From: Duganella sp. BJB480
GTDB lineage: Bacteria > Pseudomonadota > Gammaproteobacteria > Burkholderiales > Burkholderiaceae_D
Length of the DNA: 64,000 nucleotides
Assembly: GCA_003416985.1 (NCBI GenBank)
Contig: QVIN01000007.1
Span: forward strand, 186,001-250,000
Direction: 5' to 3'
This document shows, one piece after another, positions 53,583 through 63,307 of this stretch (positions within the stretch are counted from its first letter, which is position 1; each line of letters starts with the position of its first letter). The notes under the pieces were generated by a model, which was not told where the DNA came from, made no database searches, and saw only the letters and a list, made by a program, of their open reading frames with translations. The position numbers and the translations under genes are program-made.

Positions 53583-54866
53583 TCAGGCTTTGATCTTGAA
53601 CGAGGCGGCGAACGCTTTCGGGTTCTTGCCGTCCCAAACGGAACCATCCATCAGCTTCGACGTGCGCAGTGGGCTTTTCGGCACCGGTGTCTTGGTCATC
53701 GCCGCGGCGTCCTTGTACAAATCGATCTGGTTGACCGAGGTGGCCACGGCCAGGTAGTCCGGATCGTCCTTCAGCAGGCCCCAGCGGCGGTGCTGCGTCA
53801 TGAACCACATGCCGTCCGACAGATACGGGAAGTTGACCGCGCCGTCGTTGTAGAACTTCATGTAGTTCTGGTCGTCCCAGGTCTTGCCCAGGCCATTCTG
53901 GTAGCGGCCCATGATGCGCTGGTCGATCGCGTCCTTGCTGGTGTTGACGTAGGATTTGTCGGCGATCACCTCGGCCATCTTGTTCTTGTTGGCCAGCGAG
54001 GCGTCGATCCATTTGCCGGCGTCGAGGATGGCGGCCATCATCGCGCGGCAGGTGTTCGGGTGCTTCTTGGCGAATTCCAGCGTCGAGCCGAGCACCTTCT
54101 CGGGATGGTCCTTCCAGATGTCCTGGGTGGTGGTGGCGGTGATGCCGACGCCGTCCATGATGGCGCGGTGGCCCCACGGCTCGCCCACGCAGAAGCCGTC
54201 CATGTTCCCGACCCGCATATTGGCCACCATCTGCGGCGGCGGCACGGTGATGACCTTGGCGTCCTTCATCGGGTTGATGCCATTGGCGGCCAGCCAGTAG
54301 TACAGCCACATCGCGTGGGTGCCGGTCGGGAAGGTCTGGGCGAAGGTGTATTCGCGCTTGTCGGTCTGCATCAGCTTGGCCAGCGAGGCGCCGTCCACCG
54401 CGCCCTTGTCGGCCAGCTTCTTCGACAGCGTGATGGCCTGGCCGTTGTTGTTCAGGCCCATGAGCACCGCCATGTCCTTCTTCTGGCCGCCGATCCCCAT
54501 CTGCACGCCGTACAGCAGGCCGTACAGCACATGGGCCGCGTCCAGGTCGCCGTTGGCCAGCTTGTCGCGCACGCCGGCCCACGAGGCCTCCTTGCTCAGC
54601 ACGAACTTGACGCCGTACTTCTTGTCGAAGCCCAGCACCGAGGCCATCACCACCGACGCGCAGTCGGTCAGCGGAATGAAGCCGATCTTGATTTCTTCCT
54701 TCTCCGGCTTGTCCGAACCCGCCGCCCACACGCCACCCGTTGCCAATCCCAACATGCTTCCCCCCGCTACAAGACCTGCGCCATGAATGATCTGCCGACG
54801 CTTGGTGTTCACAACGTTCGCATCGGATGGCAGGTCGTTCCCTGCTCGTGGCTTTTCATATTCCAT
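53583..54866 (-). CDS. nrtA: nitrate-binding protein of the ABC transporter, Tat-exported
   Basis: A 427-residue CmpA/NrtA-family protein. A twin-arginine signal is visible (TKRRQIIHGAGLVAGG, Arg23-Arg24). The mature part starts EEIKIGFIPLTDCASVVMAS, followed by LGFDKKYGVKFVLSKEASWAGVRDKL, GLNNNGQAITLS, GTHAMWLYYWLA and VGEPWGHRAI. The export signal argues that it is the periplasmic binding protein and not the cytosolic nitrate sensor NasS. It is the first gene after the second ANTAR leader. Confidence 0.92.
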   Translation of the reverse strand: MEYEKPRAGNDLPSDANVVNTKRRQIIHGAGLVAGGSMLGLATGGVWAAGSDKPEKEEIKIGFIPLTDCASVVMASVLGFDKKYGVKFVLSKEASWAGVRDKLANGDLDAAHVLYGLLYGVQMGIGGQKKDMAVLMGLNNNGQAITLSKKLADKGAVDGASLAKLMQTDKREYTFAQTFPTGTHAMWLYYWLAANGINPMKDAKVITVPPPQMVANMRVGNMDGFCVGEPWGHRAIMDGVGITATTTQDIWKDHPEKVLGSTLEFAKKHPNTCRAMMAAILDAGKWIDASLANKNKMAEVIADKSYVNTSKDAIDQRIMGRYQNGLGKTWDDQNYMKFYNDGAVNFPYLSDGMWFMTQHRRWGLLKDDPDYLAVATSVNQIDLYKDAAAMTKTPVPKSPLRTSKLMDGSVWDGKNPKAFAASFKIKA

Positions 54867-54902
54867 CGCAAATCCCTTATGTAGTCAGCAGAACAAAACG
54901 GC

Positions 54903-55007
54903 AAAAAAAAAGTCTACCCAGCGTGAACGGATTCACGTGTGTAGACGTCGTTGTCTGGTGGACCCCACCGCCGTTGGCGAGGTACATCAAGCGCACCGTT
55001 GCGCTTG
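54903..55007 (-). ncRNA. ANTAR-type attenuator leader of the nrt operon
   Basis: Reading the minus strand: P1 at 55007-54988 is CAAGCGC-AACGGT-GCGCTTG, and P2 at 54982-54963 is CCTCGCC-AACGGC-GGTGGGG, with two G-U pairs in its stem. Both hexaloops have A at position 1 and G at position 4. A terminator follows (54946-54912: GTCTAC outer and CGTGAA/TTCACG inner stems) with nine T. The arrangement is the same as in the narK leader, so both operons should respond to one antiterminator, NasT. Confidence 0.87.
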
Positions 55008-55018
55008 CTTACAGGCTA

Positions 55019-55034
55019 TGCAATGTCCATGCCA
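55019..55034 (-). promoter_or_regulatory. sigma-54 promoter of the nrt operon
   Basis: TGGCATGGACATTGCA on the minus strand fits TGGCAY-N5-TTGCA, with the GG-N10-GC spacing. Transcription would begin near 55008, the first base of hairpin P1. The promoter lies between the nasT terminator and the leader, so nrtABC is transcribed separately from nasT. Confidence 0.85.
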
Positions 55035-55095
55035 GCAAGTTTGCAGAGGAAAGCCGGGGGGATGGGGCGGATCGGAGCGCCGTGTGATGGCGCAG

Positions 55096-55120
55096 AAAAC
55101 GCACCGCGATTGCGCGGTGC
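55096..55120 (-). terminator. intrinsic terminator of nasT
   Basis: GCACCGCG-CAAT-CGCGGTGC, a perfect 8-bp stem with a 4-base loop, followed by GTTTTC in the minus direction. It is 17 nt after the nasT stop codon. Confidence 0.8.
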
Positions 55121-55137
55121 ATCATTTTGGACGGGCG

Positions 55138-55770
55138 TCAGCCCAATAAATCTTCGACGTCGATGATGCGCTGGGCCACCTCGGACAGCTTGAGGTTCTT
55201 GCTCATGGCCATGCTGCGCAGCTTTTGGTAGGCCTGCTCTTCGCTGAAACGTTGGCGCTCCATTAACAGGCCCTTGGCGCGCTCGATGATCTTGCGCTCG
55301 GCCAGCTTGCTCTTGGTGTCGGACAGTTCGTCCAGCAGCTTCTGCTCGCGCTTGAAGCGCGCCAGCGCCACCTGCAGCACCGGCTTGATGCGGTCGCTCT
55401 GCAGGCCGGCCACGATGTAGGCCGACACGCCGGCCGCCATGGCGGCCTCCATGCTCTCGGTGTCGTCGCTCTCGGTGAACATGACGATGGGGCGGCGCTC
55501 GTCGCGGGTGGCGATGACGATGTGCTCCAGCACGTCGCGCGCGTCGGATTCGGCGTCGACGATGATCATGTCGGGCTGCAGCTGGGCGATGCGCTCGGGC
55601 AGGTACATGTCCGGCGGCAGCGAGGCGACGATGTCGTAGCCCGCCTCCAGCAGGCCGATGCGCAGCGCGCGGGCCCGCTCGGCCTGCGCGCGCAGCGCCT
55701 CGTCATCCTCGTCGCCGGCGAGGATGATGGTGTTGACGACCACGATACGTAGGTGTTTCATGGTCGTCAT
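55138..55770 (-). CDS. nasT: ANTAR-domain antiterminator, NasT type
   Basis: A 210-residue protein. A receiver-like domain (about 8-135) has VDAES at the place of the phospho-acceptor strand and an acidic 14-residue insertion after the first strand (AGDEDDEALRAQ). A helical linker and ANTAR domain follow (about 148-205), with KSKLAERKIIERAKGLLMER, FSEEQAYQKLRSMAM and LSEVAQRIID. ANTAR proteins bind paired hexaloop hairpins and block terminator formation; two such leaders are in this window. NasS, which normally holds NasT inactive without nitrate, is not encoded nearby. An alternative start at 55761 (MKHLRIV) is equally likely. Confidence 0.92.
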   Translation of the reverse strand: MTTMKHLRIVVVNTIILAGDEDDEALRAQAERARALRIGLLEAGYDIVASLPPDMYLPERIAQLQPDMIIVDAESDARDVLEHIVIATRDERRPIVMFTESDDTESMEAAMAAGVSAYIVAGLQSDRIKPVLQVALARFKREQKLLDELSDTKSKLAERKIIERAKGLLMERQRFSEEQAYQKLRSMAMSKNLKLSEVAQRIIDVEDLLG

Positions 55771-55863
55771 GCGGAGTATGGAAGAGAGTTCATGGCCTTA
55801 CTGCAAGCAAGAATCAATCCATTCTACGGCACAAAGCGGCCTCTCCGCCAGCGGCAACGCTGG

Positions 55864-56541
55864 TCAGCCCAGATCCGCCTCGTACACGCCCAGGCGCTTG
55901 GCCACGCGTGGCGCCAGTTCGTGGGCGGCGGCGACGGTCATTTCCAGGTCGTGCAGCTTGCCGTCCTTCAGGCCATAGACCCAGCCGTGCACCGTGACAT
56001 CCTGGCCACGGTCCCACGCGTCCTGCACGATGGTGGTCTGGCAGACGTTGGAGACCTGCTCCACCACGTTGAGCTCGCACATGCGCTCGGCGCGCAGCTT
56101 GCTGGTCAGGACGTCGCCCAGGTAGCGCTCGTGCTTCTGGTGCACGTCCTGCACGTGGCGCAGCCAGTTGTCGGCCAGGCCGACGCGCGTGCCCGTCATC
56201 GCCGCGTGCACGCCCTTGCAGCCGTAGTGGCCGACGATGATCACGTGCTTCACCTTCAGCACGTCGATGGCGAACTGCAGCACCGACAGCGCGTTCAGGT
56301 CCGAATGCACCACCACGTTGGCGATGTTGCGGTGGACGAAAACGTCGCCAGGCGCCAGGCCCAGCAGCTCGTTCGCAGGCACCCGGCTGTCCGAGCAGCC
56401 TATCCACAGGTATTCCGGCGAGGCTTGCTGCGCCAGGCGGTTGAAGAAGTCCGGGTCGCGCTCGACTTCCGATTCGGCCCAGCGGCGGTTGTTGTCCAGC
56501 AGGTCGCGCAACGGGGAATTGCTGTTGTCCAGATCACTCAT
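55864..56541 (-). CDS. can: beta-carbonic anhydrase
   Basis: A 225-residue zinc enzyme interconverting CO2 and bicarbonate. Zinc ligands and the catalytic pair are visible: CSDSRVPANELLGLAPGD (Cys, with Asp-Arg) and VIIVGHYGCKGVHAA (His, Cys). VHRNIANVV is also typical. The start ATG at 56541 has a GAGGAG site. Separated from dnaJ by a hairpin, it is probably monocistronic. Confidence 0.95.
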   Translation of the reverse strand: MSDLDNSNSPLRDLLDNNRRWAESEVERDPDFFNRLAQQASPEYLWIGCSDSRVPANELLGLAPGDVFVHRNIANVVVHSDLNALSVLQFAIDVLKVKHVIIVGHYGCKGVHAAMTGTRVGLADNWLRHVQDVHQKHERYLGDVLTSKLRAERMCELNVVEQVSNVCQTTIVQDAWDRGQDVTVHGWVYGLKDGKLHDLEMTVAAAHELAPRVAKRLGVYEADLG

Positions 56542-56564
56542 GATGCTCCTCTCGTACATAAGAA

Positions 56565-56600
56565 GACCGCCGGTCCACCCGGAAAGGTGGCGCGGCGGTC
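56565..56600 (-). terminator. hairpin after dnaJ, probable terminator
   Basis: An 8-bp outer stem GACCGCCG/CGGCGGTC encloses a second 5-bp stem CCACC/GGTGG. In the minus direction it is followed by TTCTTA, a modest T-rich tail. It separates dnaJ from the carbonic anhydrase gene. Confidence 0.55.
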
Positions 56601-56642
56601 CGATATTACCAAGACTGCGTGACGTCGCAGTTACTCAACTGG

Positions 56643-57770
56643 CTACTCAAAAAAATCCTTCACCTTGTCGCGCCAGGTCTTGCTTTGCGGGCTGTGCTTG
56701 GCGCCGCCCTCGGTGGTCAGCTTCTCGAAATCGCGCAGCATGTCCTTCTGCTTCTCGGTCAGCTTGACCGGGGTCTCGACCGCCACGTGGCAGAACAGGT
56801 CGCCCGCGAAGCCGGAACGCACGCCCTTGATGCCCTTGCCCTTGAGGCGGAAGGTCTTGCCCGACTGGGTGCCTTCGGGGATCGTGAACGACACTTTACC
56901 AGACAATGTCGGCACCTCGATGTCGCCGCCCAAGGCCGCCTTGGCGAACGAGATCGGCATTTCGCAATGCAGATCGTCGCCCTCGCGCTGGAACACGCTG
57001 TGCGGCTTGATGTGGATCTCCACATACAAATCGCCCGACGGCCCGCCGTTGGTGCCCGGCTCGCCGTTGCCGGACGAGCGGATGCGCATGCCGTTGTCGA
57101 TGCCGACCGGGATCTTCACCTCCAGCGTCTTGTTGCGCTTGATGCGGCCCTGGCCCGAGCATGCGGCGCATGGTTCCGGAATGATCTTGCCGGTGCCGTG
57201 GCACTTCGGGCAGGTCTGCTGGATGCTGAAGAAACCCTGCTGCATGCGCACCTGGCCGTGGCCGGCGCAGGTCGAGCACGTCACCGGCGAGGTGCCCGGC
57301 TTGGCGCCGGTACCGTGGCAGGTGTCGCACTTGTCCCAGGACGGCACGCGGATGGTGGTGTCGAAGCCGTGCGCGGCCTGCTCCAGCGTGATCTCCAGGT
57401 TGTAGCGCAGGTCGGCGCCGCGGTACACCTGCGGGCCCTGGCTGCGGCCGCGGCCGCCACCGAAGATGTCGCCGAAGATATCGCCGAAGGCGTCGCCGAA
57501 GCCGCCCGCGCCGCCACCGAAGCCGCCTCCGCCGCCCATGTTCGGATCGACGCCGGCGTGACCGTAGCGGTCATACGCCTCGCGCTTCTCCGGATTGGTC
57601 AGCATCTCATAGGCTTCTTTGACTTCCTTGAATTTTTCTTCCGACTCTTTGCTATCCGGATTGCGGTCCGGATGGTATTTCATCGCCAGTTTGCGATACG
57701 ACTTCTTGATCTCGTCTTCCGACGCGTTTTTGGCGACACCAAGTGTCTCGTAGAAATCTCGCTTTGCCAT
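56643..57770 (-). CDS. dnaJ: chaperone DnaJ
   Basis: A 375-residue DnaJ. The J-domain begins KRDFYETLGVAKNASEDEIK and has the HPD motif (KYHPDRNPD). A Gly-rich region (GGGGGFGGGAGGFGDAFGD) and four zinc repeats CxxCxGxG follow (CDTCHGTG, CSTCAGHG, CPKCHGTG, CAACSGQG). The C-terminal substrate domains are complete. It lies downstream of dnaK but is separated by a terminator and an inverted repeat, so it may have its own promoter. Confidence 0.97.
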   Translation of the reverse strand: MAKRDFYETLGVAKNASEDEIKKSYRKLAMKYHPDRNPDSKESEEKFKEVKEAYEMLTNPEKREAYDRYGHAGVDPNMGGGGGFGGGAGGFGDAFGDIFGDIFGGGRGRSQGPQVYRGADLRYNLEITLEQAAHGFDTTIRVPSWDKCDTCHGTGAKPGTSPVTCSTCAGHGQVRMQQGFFSIQQTCPKCHGTGKIIPEPCAACSGQGRIKRNKTLEVKIPVGIDNGMRIRSSGNGEPGTNGGPSGDLYVEIHIKPHSVFQREGDDLHCEMPISFAKAALGGDIEVPTLSGKVSFTIPEGTQSGKTFRLKGKGIKGVRSGFAGDLFCHVAVETPVKLTEKQKDMLRDFEKLTTEGGAKHSPQSKTWRDKVKDFFE

Positions 57771-57815
57771 ATTGTCGGCACCTTGCTGTATTTATACTGA
57801 TGTACTGTTTATGCT

Positions 57816-57858
57816 AAAAAGCCGAGCCGGTGCCGTTTGCACGGCCGCACGGCTCGGC
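57816..57858 (-). terminator. intrinsic terminator between dnaK and dnaJ
   Basis: A 9-bp stem GCCGAGCCG/CGGCTCGGC with a 20-nt loop; in the minus direction it is followed by five T. It would reduce transcription of dnaJ relative to dnaK. Confidence 0.7.
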
Positions 57859-57860
57859 GC

Positions 57861-57941
57861 TGTCGTCCTCGCGCAAGCGGGGACCCATGCTGAGTGTCCT
57901 GGTTCAGCTCAGCATGGATTCCCGCTTGCGCGGGAATGACA
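57861..57941. repeat. large imperfect inverted repeat (REP/MITE-like) between dnaK and dnaJ
   Basis: Two 34-base arms (57861-57894 and 57908-57941) are inverted copies, 29 of 34 bases matching, with a 13-base spacer. The arms contain GCGCAAGCGGG and CCATGCTGAG. A motif of this type (TTCCCGCTTGCGCGGGAA) recurs as a dispersed element in many betaproteobacteria, from general knowledge. It ends 4 bases from the dnaK stop codon. Confidence 0.75.
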
Positions 57942-57945
57942 TGTC

Positions 57946-59898
<1,953 letters not shown>

Positions 59899-59937
59899 GA
59901 TTTTTCTTCCTTATTTGCTAAAGTTCAGATGGTACTA

Positions 59938-59965
59938 ATATGTGGAAAAGCTGTATGTTTTCAAG
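59938..59965 (-). promoter_or_regulatory. sigma-32-type heat-shock promoter of dnaK
   Basis: On the minus strand CTTGAAA, a 13-base spacer and CCACATAT match the RpoH consensus CTTGAAA-N13..15-CCCCATnT with one mismatch. It lies about 40 bp upstream of the dnaK start. Confidence 0.7.
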
Positions 59966-59983
59966 TGCTTAGTTCGGCGAAAT

Positions 59984-60526
59984 TTACTTTGCCTGTGCCG
60001 CGGTCACGATGGCGGGACGCAGCAGGCGGTCCGCGATCATATAGCCTTTTTGCAATACGGAAACTACCGTATTGGCTTCCTGGTCGGCAGGCACCACGGC
60101 GACGGCCTGGTGCTTGTTCGGGTCCAGCTTCTCGCCCTGGGCCGGCAAGATTTCCAGCAGGCGGTTCTTCTCGAACGCCGAGGACAGCTGCTTGAGCGTC
60201 ATTTCCACGCCTTCCTTCAGCGACTCGACCGACGGGGTTTCCACCTTGAGCGCCATTTCCAGGCTGTCCTTGACCGGCACCATGGCCTCGGCGAAGCTCT
60301 CGACGGCGAATTTGTGGGCCTTGGCCACGTCTTCCTGGGCGCGGCGACGGATGTTTTCGCCGTCGGCCTTGGCGCGCATGAAGGCGTCGTGCATCTCGGC
60401 CAGTTTCGCTTCGGTGGCCGACAGCTGTTCCTCCAGCGTAGGCTGGTCAGGATTCGATGGCGGGGCCGACGCAGCGGCTGCGGCCGCCTCTGGATTAGGT
60501 ACGGCTTGGTTTTCCTGATCTTGCAT
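59984..60526 (-). CDS. grpE: nucleotide exchange factor GrpE
   Basis: A 180-residue GrpE. An acidic/Ala-rich N-terminus is followed by a long coiled coil (about 28-85: LEEQLSATEAKLAEMHDAFM, RAKADGENIRRRAQEDVAKA) and the C-terminal beta domain (LDPNKHQAVAVVP, TVVSVLQKGYMIADRLLRPA). It releases ADP from DnaK. AGGAG precedes the ATG. Confidence 0.96.
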   Translation of the reverse strand: MQDQENQAVPNPEAAAAAASAPPSNPDQPTLEEQLSATEAKLAEMHDAFMRAKADGENIRRRAQEDVAKAHKFAVESFAEAMVPVKDSLEMALKVETPSVESLKEGVEMTLKQLSSAFEKNRLLEILPAQGEKLDPNKHQAVAVVPADQEANTVVSVLQKGYMIADRLLRPAIVTAAQAK

Positions 60527-60770
60527 CTATAGACTCCTACTATCGTATTTGTTTGACATTACTTTTCTTACTGCACCAGCAGCAAATGGGGCGATAACCT
60601 ACGTTTTCAAGGGTTATTCCTGGCGCCATTTGCCGCCGCTGCCCCGCAAGCGGCCTGATGTATCAAGCGTTACAAAACTTCGTCTGTGCAGGCTCTACTC
60701 TTTTGCAGCGCAGCGTCTAAGATGTACTAAAGACAACCGTCGCGGCAGGTTTTCAGGGAGTGCATCCATC
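60527..60770. other. intergenic region upstream of grpE
   Basis: A 244-bp spacer. The grpE-proximal half holds the sigma-32 promoter. The rest probably carries the promoter of the small plus-strand membrane-peptide gene; I could not assign its boxes with confidence. Confidence 0.6.
60584..60611 (-). promoter_or_regulatory. sigma-32 heat-shock promoter of grpE
   Basis: On the minus strand CTTGAAA, a 13-base spacer, then CCCCATTT: a full match to the RpoH consensus. It lies about 60 bp upstream of grpE. Confidence 0.85.
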
Positions 60771-60869
60771 ATGAAGTTGCCACTGATCGCAGCATCCATC
60801 CTGGTCTACATCGTCCTGGCGACGGCATGGATCTGCTACGCAGCCGACCCCGTCAATCGGCTATTTTAA
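60771..60869 (+). CDS. small single-span membrane protein (32 residues)
   Basis: The 32-residue frame MKLPLIAASILVYIVLATAW, ending CYAADPVNRLF, is one hydrophobic helix with a short polar tail. AGGGAG lies about 11 nt before the ATG. It is divergent from grpE and convergent with hemH. It may be a real small protein of unknown function; coding evidence rests only on the hydrophobic pattern and the ribosome site. Confidence 0.4.
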   Translation: MKLPLIAASILVYIVLATAWICYAADPVNRLF

Positions 60870-60940
60870 CAGGCTGGCACTCACCGACCGCAAGTGCTGA
60901 TGATGGCGTAAGCGGGTAGTTGTGGCAAGTTTGCCTCTTT

Positions 60941-62050
60941 TCAGTCGGCGGCGCCCAGTTTGAGGGCGGCTGCGCGGCCGGTTTCCGCGTCTTTCCTCAA
61001 TTCATCGTGCTGCGCCGGCGCCATCTGGGTCGGCCAGCCGATCATGTGCTGCTCGGCAATTTCCGCCATGGCGGCGATCCAGGCCGGGGTTTCGTTCAAG
61101 CAGGGGATGTAGTGGAACTCGCGGCCGCCGGCCTGCTCGAAGTCGTGCCGCACCTCCATCGCGATTTCCTCCAGCGTTTCCAGGCAGTCGCTGGTGAAGC
61201 CGGGGCACAGCACATCCACGCGTTTGACGCCGTCGCGCGCCAGCTGGGCGATGGTGGGCGCGGTGTAGGGCTGCAGCCACTCGGCCTTGCCGAAGCGCGA
61301 CTGGAAGGTGACCAGGTATTGATCCGGCGTCAGTTTCAGCGCGGCGGCCAGCAGGCGCGCGGTCTTCAGGCATTCGCAGTGGTAGGGGTCGCCCAGCATC
61401 AGCGTGCGCTTGGGCACGCCGTGGAAGCTCAGCACCAGCTTGTCCGGGCGGCCGTGGGCGTCCCAGTGCGCCTGCACCGAGTCGCGCAGCGCGCGGATGT
61501 AGCCGTCGTGGTCGTGGTAGTTGCGCACGAAGCGCAGCTCGGGGATGTTGCGCACCGAGCCATAGTGGTCGAACACGGCGTCGTAGATGGAGCCGGTGGT
61601 GGTGCCGGAATACTGCGGATAGGCGGGCAGCACGACAATGCGCTCGGCGCCGTCGGCCTTGAGCTTGGCCAGCACCTCGGGCAGCGACGGCGAGCCGTAG
61701 CGCATGGCCATGGCCACGGTCAGGTTCTGGTGGCCGCGTTCGCCGAGCGCGCCGCGCAGCAGCAGGGCCTGGGCGGCGGTGTGCACCTTCAGCGGCGAGC
61801 CGTCGCGGGTCCAGATCGACGCGTATTTCTTCGCCGACTGGCCGGAGCGGAACGGCAGGATGATCAGGTTGAGGATGAACCACCACACGGCGCGCGGGAT
61901 CTCCACCACGCGCGGATCGGACAGGAATTCCTTCAGATAGCGGCGCACCGCCGAGCGGGTGGGCGCGTCGGGCGTGCCCAGGTTGACCAGCACGATGGCG
62001 CTACGGCCAACGGTGCCGTGCTTGTGGGGAGGTTCTTTTAGGAAGGTCAT
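60941..62050 (-). CDS. hemH: ferrochelatase
   Basis: A 369-residue enzyme inserting Fe(II) into protoporphyrin IX. Motifs: AIVLVNLGTPDAPT, FLSDPRVVEIP, PAYPQYSGTTTGSIYD, LVLSFHGVPKRTLMLGDPYHCEC (catalytic His), FQSRFGKAEWLQPYT and VLCPGFTSDCLETLEEI. The length is normal. Its position next to grpE and recN fits the betaproteobacterial arrangement. Confidence 0.96.
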   Translation of the reverse strand: MTFLKEPPHKHGTVGRSAIVLVNLGTPDAPTRSAVRRYLKEFLSDPRVVEIPRAVWWFILNLIILPFRSGQSAKKYASIWTRDGSPLKVHTAAQALLLRGALGERGHQNLTVAMAMRYGSPSLPEVLAKLKADGAERIVVLPAYPQYSGTTTGSIYDAVFDHYGSVRNIPELRFVRNYHDHDGYIRALRDSVQAHWDAHGRPDKLVLSFHGVPKRTLMLGDPYHCECLKTARLLAAALKLTPDQYLVTFQSRFGKAEWLQPYTAPTIAQLARDGVKRVDVLCPGFTSDCLETLEEIAMEVRHDFEQAGGREFHYIPCLNETPAWIAAMAEIAEQHMIGWPTQMAPAQHDELRKDAETGRAAALKLGAAD

Positions 62051-62097
62051 GTCGGCCGATGGCAGCGTGTATAGGACAGCTTGCCATTATAGATAGC

Positions 62098-62964
62098 CTA
62101 GCGCAGCGATGGTTGGAAATCGGCGTCGGTGACCATGCCGAACTCGAAGCCGCCCGCCAGCAGGCCGGCCACGATGGCGTCCAGGCTCTTGAGCGTGTTC
62201 GGGTGGATCTCGTGCATCAGGATGATGCCGCCGCGGCGCGCCCTGGCCGCCGCCAGCACGTGGCCCACGTAGTCGTTCTGGAACTGGTGCGGCACGCCGC
62301 AGGAAATCGCCTCGCGCGCGTCGATGGCGCCGGTGCGGTCGTAGGCCCAGTCGCAGGAGTCGATGTGCCAGCCGACGATCTTGTAGCCGTGCTCGCGCAC
62401 CAGCTGGTTGGTCTCGCAGGTCGAATTGCCGTAGGGGTAGCGGAACAGCTTGGGGCCGTCGGCGCCGGTCAGGCTGTCGGTGCGCAGCACTTCGCCGGCC
62501 TGGCGGGCGGGGTCGATGTCGTGGAAGTTGGGATGGCTCCAGGAATGGTTGGCCACCACGTCGTGCCCGGCCGCGCGCACCTTGGCCACCAGCTCGGGAT
62601 ACTGCTGCGCCTTCTCGCCGATCATGAAGAAGGTCGCGTGGATCTTGTACTTCTTCAGCACGTCGAGGATGTATTCGGTGCCGGGCGCGGTGGGGCCGTC
62701 GTCGAAGGTCAGCGCGACGCGGTTCAACGGCGGCGGCGTGGCGATGTCGGACTCGTAGCGGCAACGGCTTTCCAGCACAGCCGGTTCCACGGTCAGGCGC
62801 TCGTTGAGGCGCTTGAAATGATGGTGGCGTATCGCCGCCGATTCGTCCGATGGCGCGGTGGCCGCCGGCTGGATTGGTTCGGTCGCCAGCGCGCATTGGC
62901 TGGCTGCGGCCAGCAGGATGAACTGTCGCGCCGCGCGTTTGCAAGAGAGTTTGAATGAGGTCAT
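62098..62964 (-). CDS. secreted polysaccharide deacetylase (NodB domain)
   Basis: A 288-residue protein with an N-terminal export signal (CKRAARQFILLAAASQCALA). Its NodB/CE4 domain shows motif 1 RVALTFDDGPTAPGT, motif 2 HSWSHPNF (the H-x3-H metal site), motif 3 RYPYGNSTCETN and a late IILMHEIHP. It should remove acetyl groups from a cell-wall or extracellular glycan. The substrate is not readable. The gene stands 13 nt after the DUF3592-like gene. Confidence 0.88.
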   Translation of the reverse strand: MTSFKLSCKRAARQFILLAAASQCALATEPIQPAATAPSDESAAIRHHHFKRLNERLTVEPAVLESRCRYESDIATPPPLNRVALTFDDGPTAPGTEYILDVLKKYKIHATFFMIGEKAQQYPELVAKVRAAGHDVVANHSWSHPNFHDIDPARQAGEVLRTDSLTGADGPKLFRYPYGNSTCETNQLVREHGYKIVGWHIDSCDWAYDRTGAIDAREAISCGVPHQFQNDYVGHVLAAARARRGGIILMHEIHPNTLKSLDAIVAGLLAGGFEFGMVTDADFQPSLR

Positions 62965-62977
62965 GCCGCCATTATAG

Positions 62978-63307
62978 TCAGGCCGGCGCCCAGGGAATGG
63001 TCAGGCAGGCTGCGCGCGGCCGGGCGGCCAAATACAGGATCTTGACGCGGGAGCCGACGGCGGGGCCGGGATCCGGATGATAGAACACGATGTCGTCGCT
63101 GCATTTGACCGCCTTCGTGGCGCCCGCCGGCGTATAGCTGAAATCCACCCTCCAGCCGTCATCGGTCTGGTACAGGCGGGTGACGGTTGCCTCCGCGGCG
63201 ACGCCGTCCCGCTCCAACCTGGCCCGCTTTGTCGCCAGCAGCACACCGTACCAGGCCATGCCCAGCGGCGCGACGATGAACAACGACGCCCACCAGGGCA
63301 TCGTCAT
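62978..63307 (-). CDS. DUF3592-like membrane protein
   Basis: A 109-residue protein with one N-terminal membrane helix (MPWWASLFIVAPLGMAWYG) and a beta-rich domain: DGVAAEATVTRLYQ, GWRVDFSYTPAG, PGPAVGSRVKILYL. This pattern is that of DUF3592 proteins. The ATG overlaps the recN stop (ATGA), so it is co-transcribed with recN. Function unknown. Confidence 0.7.
   Translation of the reverse strand: MTMPWWASLFIVAPLGMAWYGVLLATKRARLERDGVAAEATVTRLYQTDDGWRVDFSYTPAGATKAVKCSDDIVFYHPDPGPAVGSRVKILYLAARPRAACLTIPWAPA

Noticed and set aside
53583..54866. NrtA as the missing cytosolic sensor NasS
   Set aside because: It has a twin-arginine export signal and heads the transporter operon, so it is the periplasmic binding protein.
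55101..55121. NtrC site TGCACC...GGTGC upstream of the nrt promoter
   Set aside because: The half-sites are 10 bases apart in place of 5, and the element is a perfect terminator stem behind nasT.
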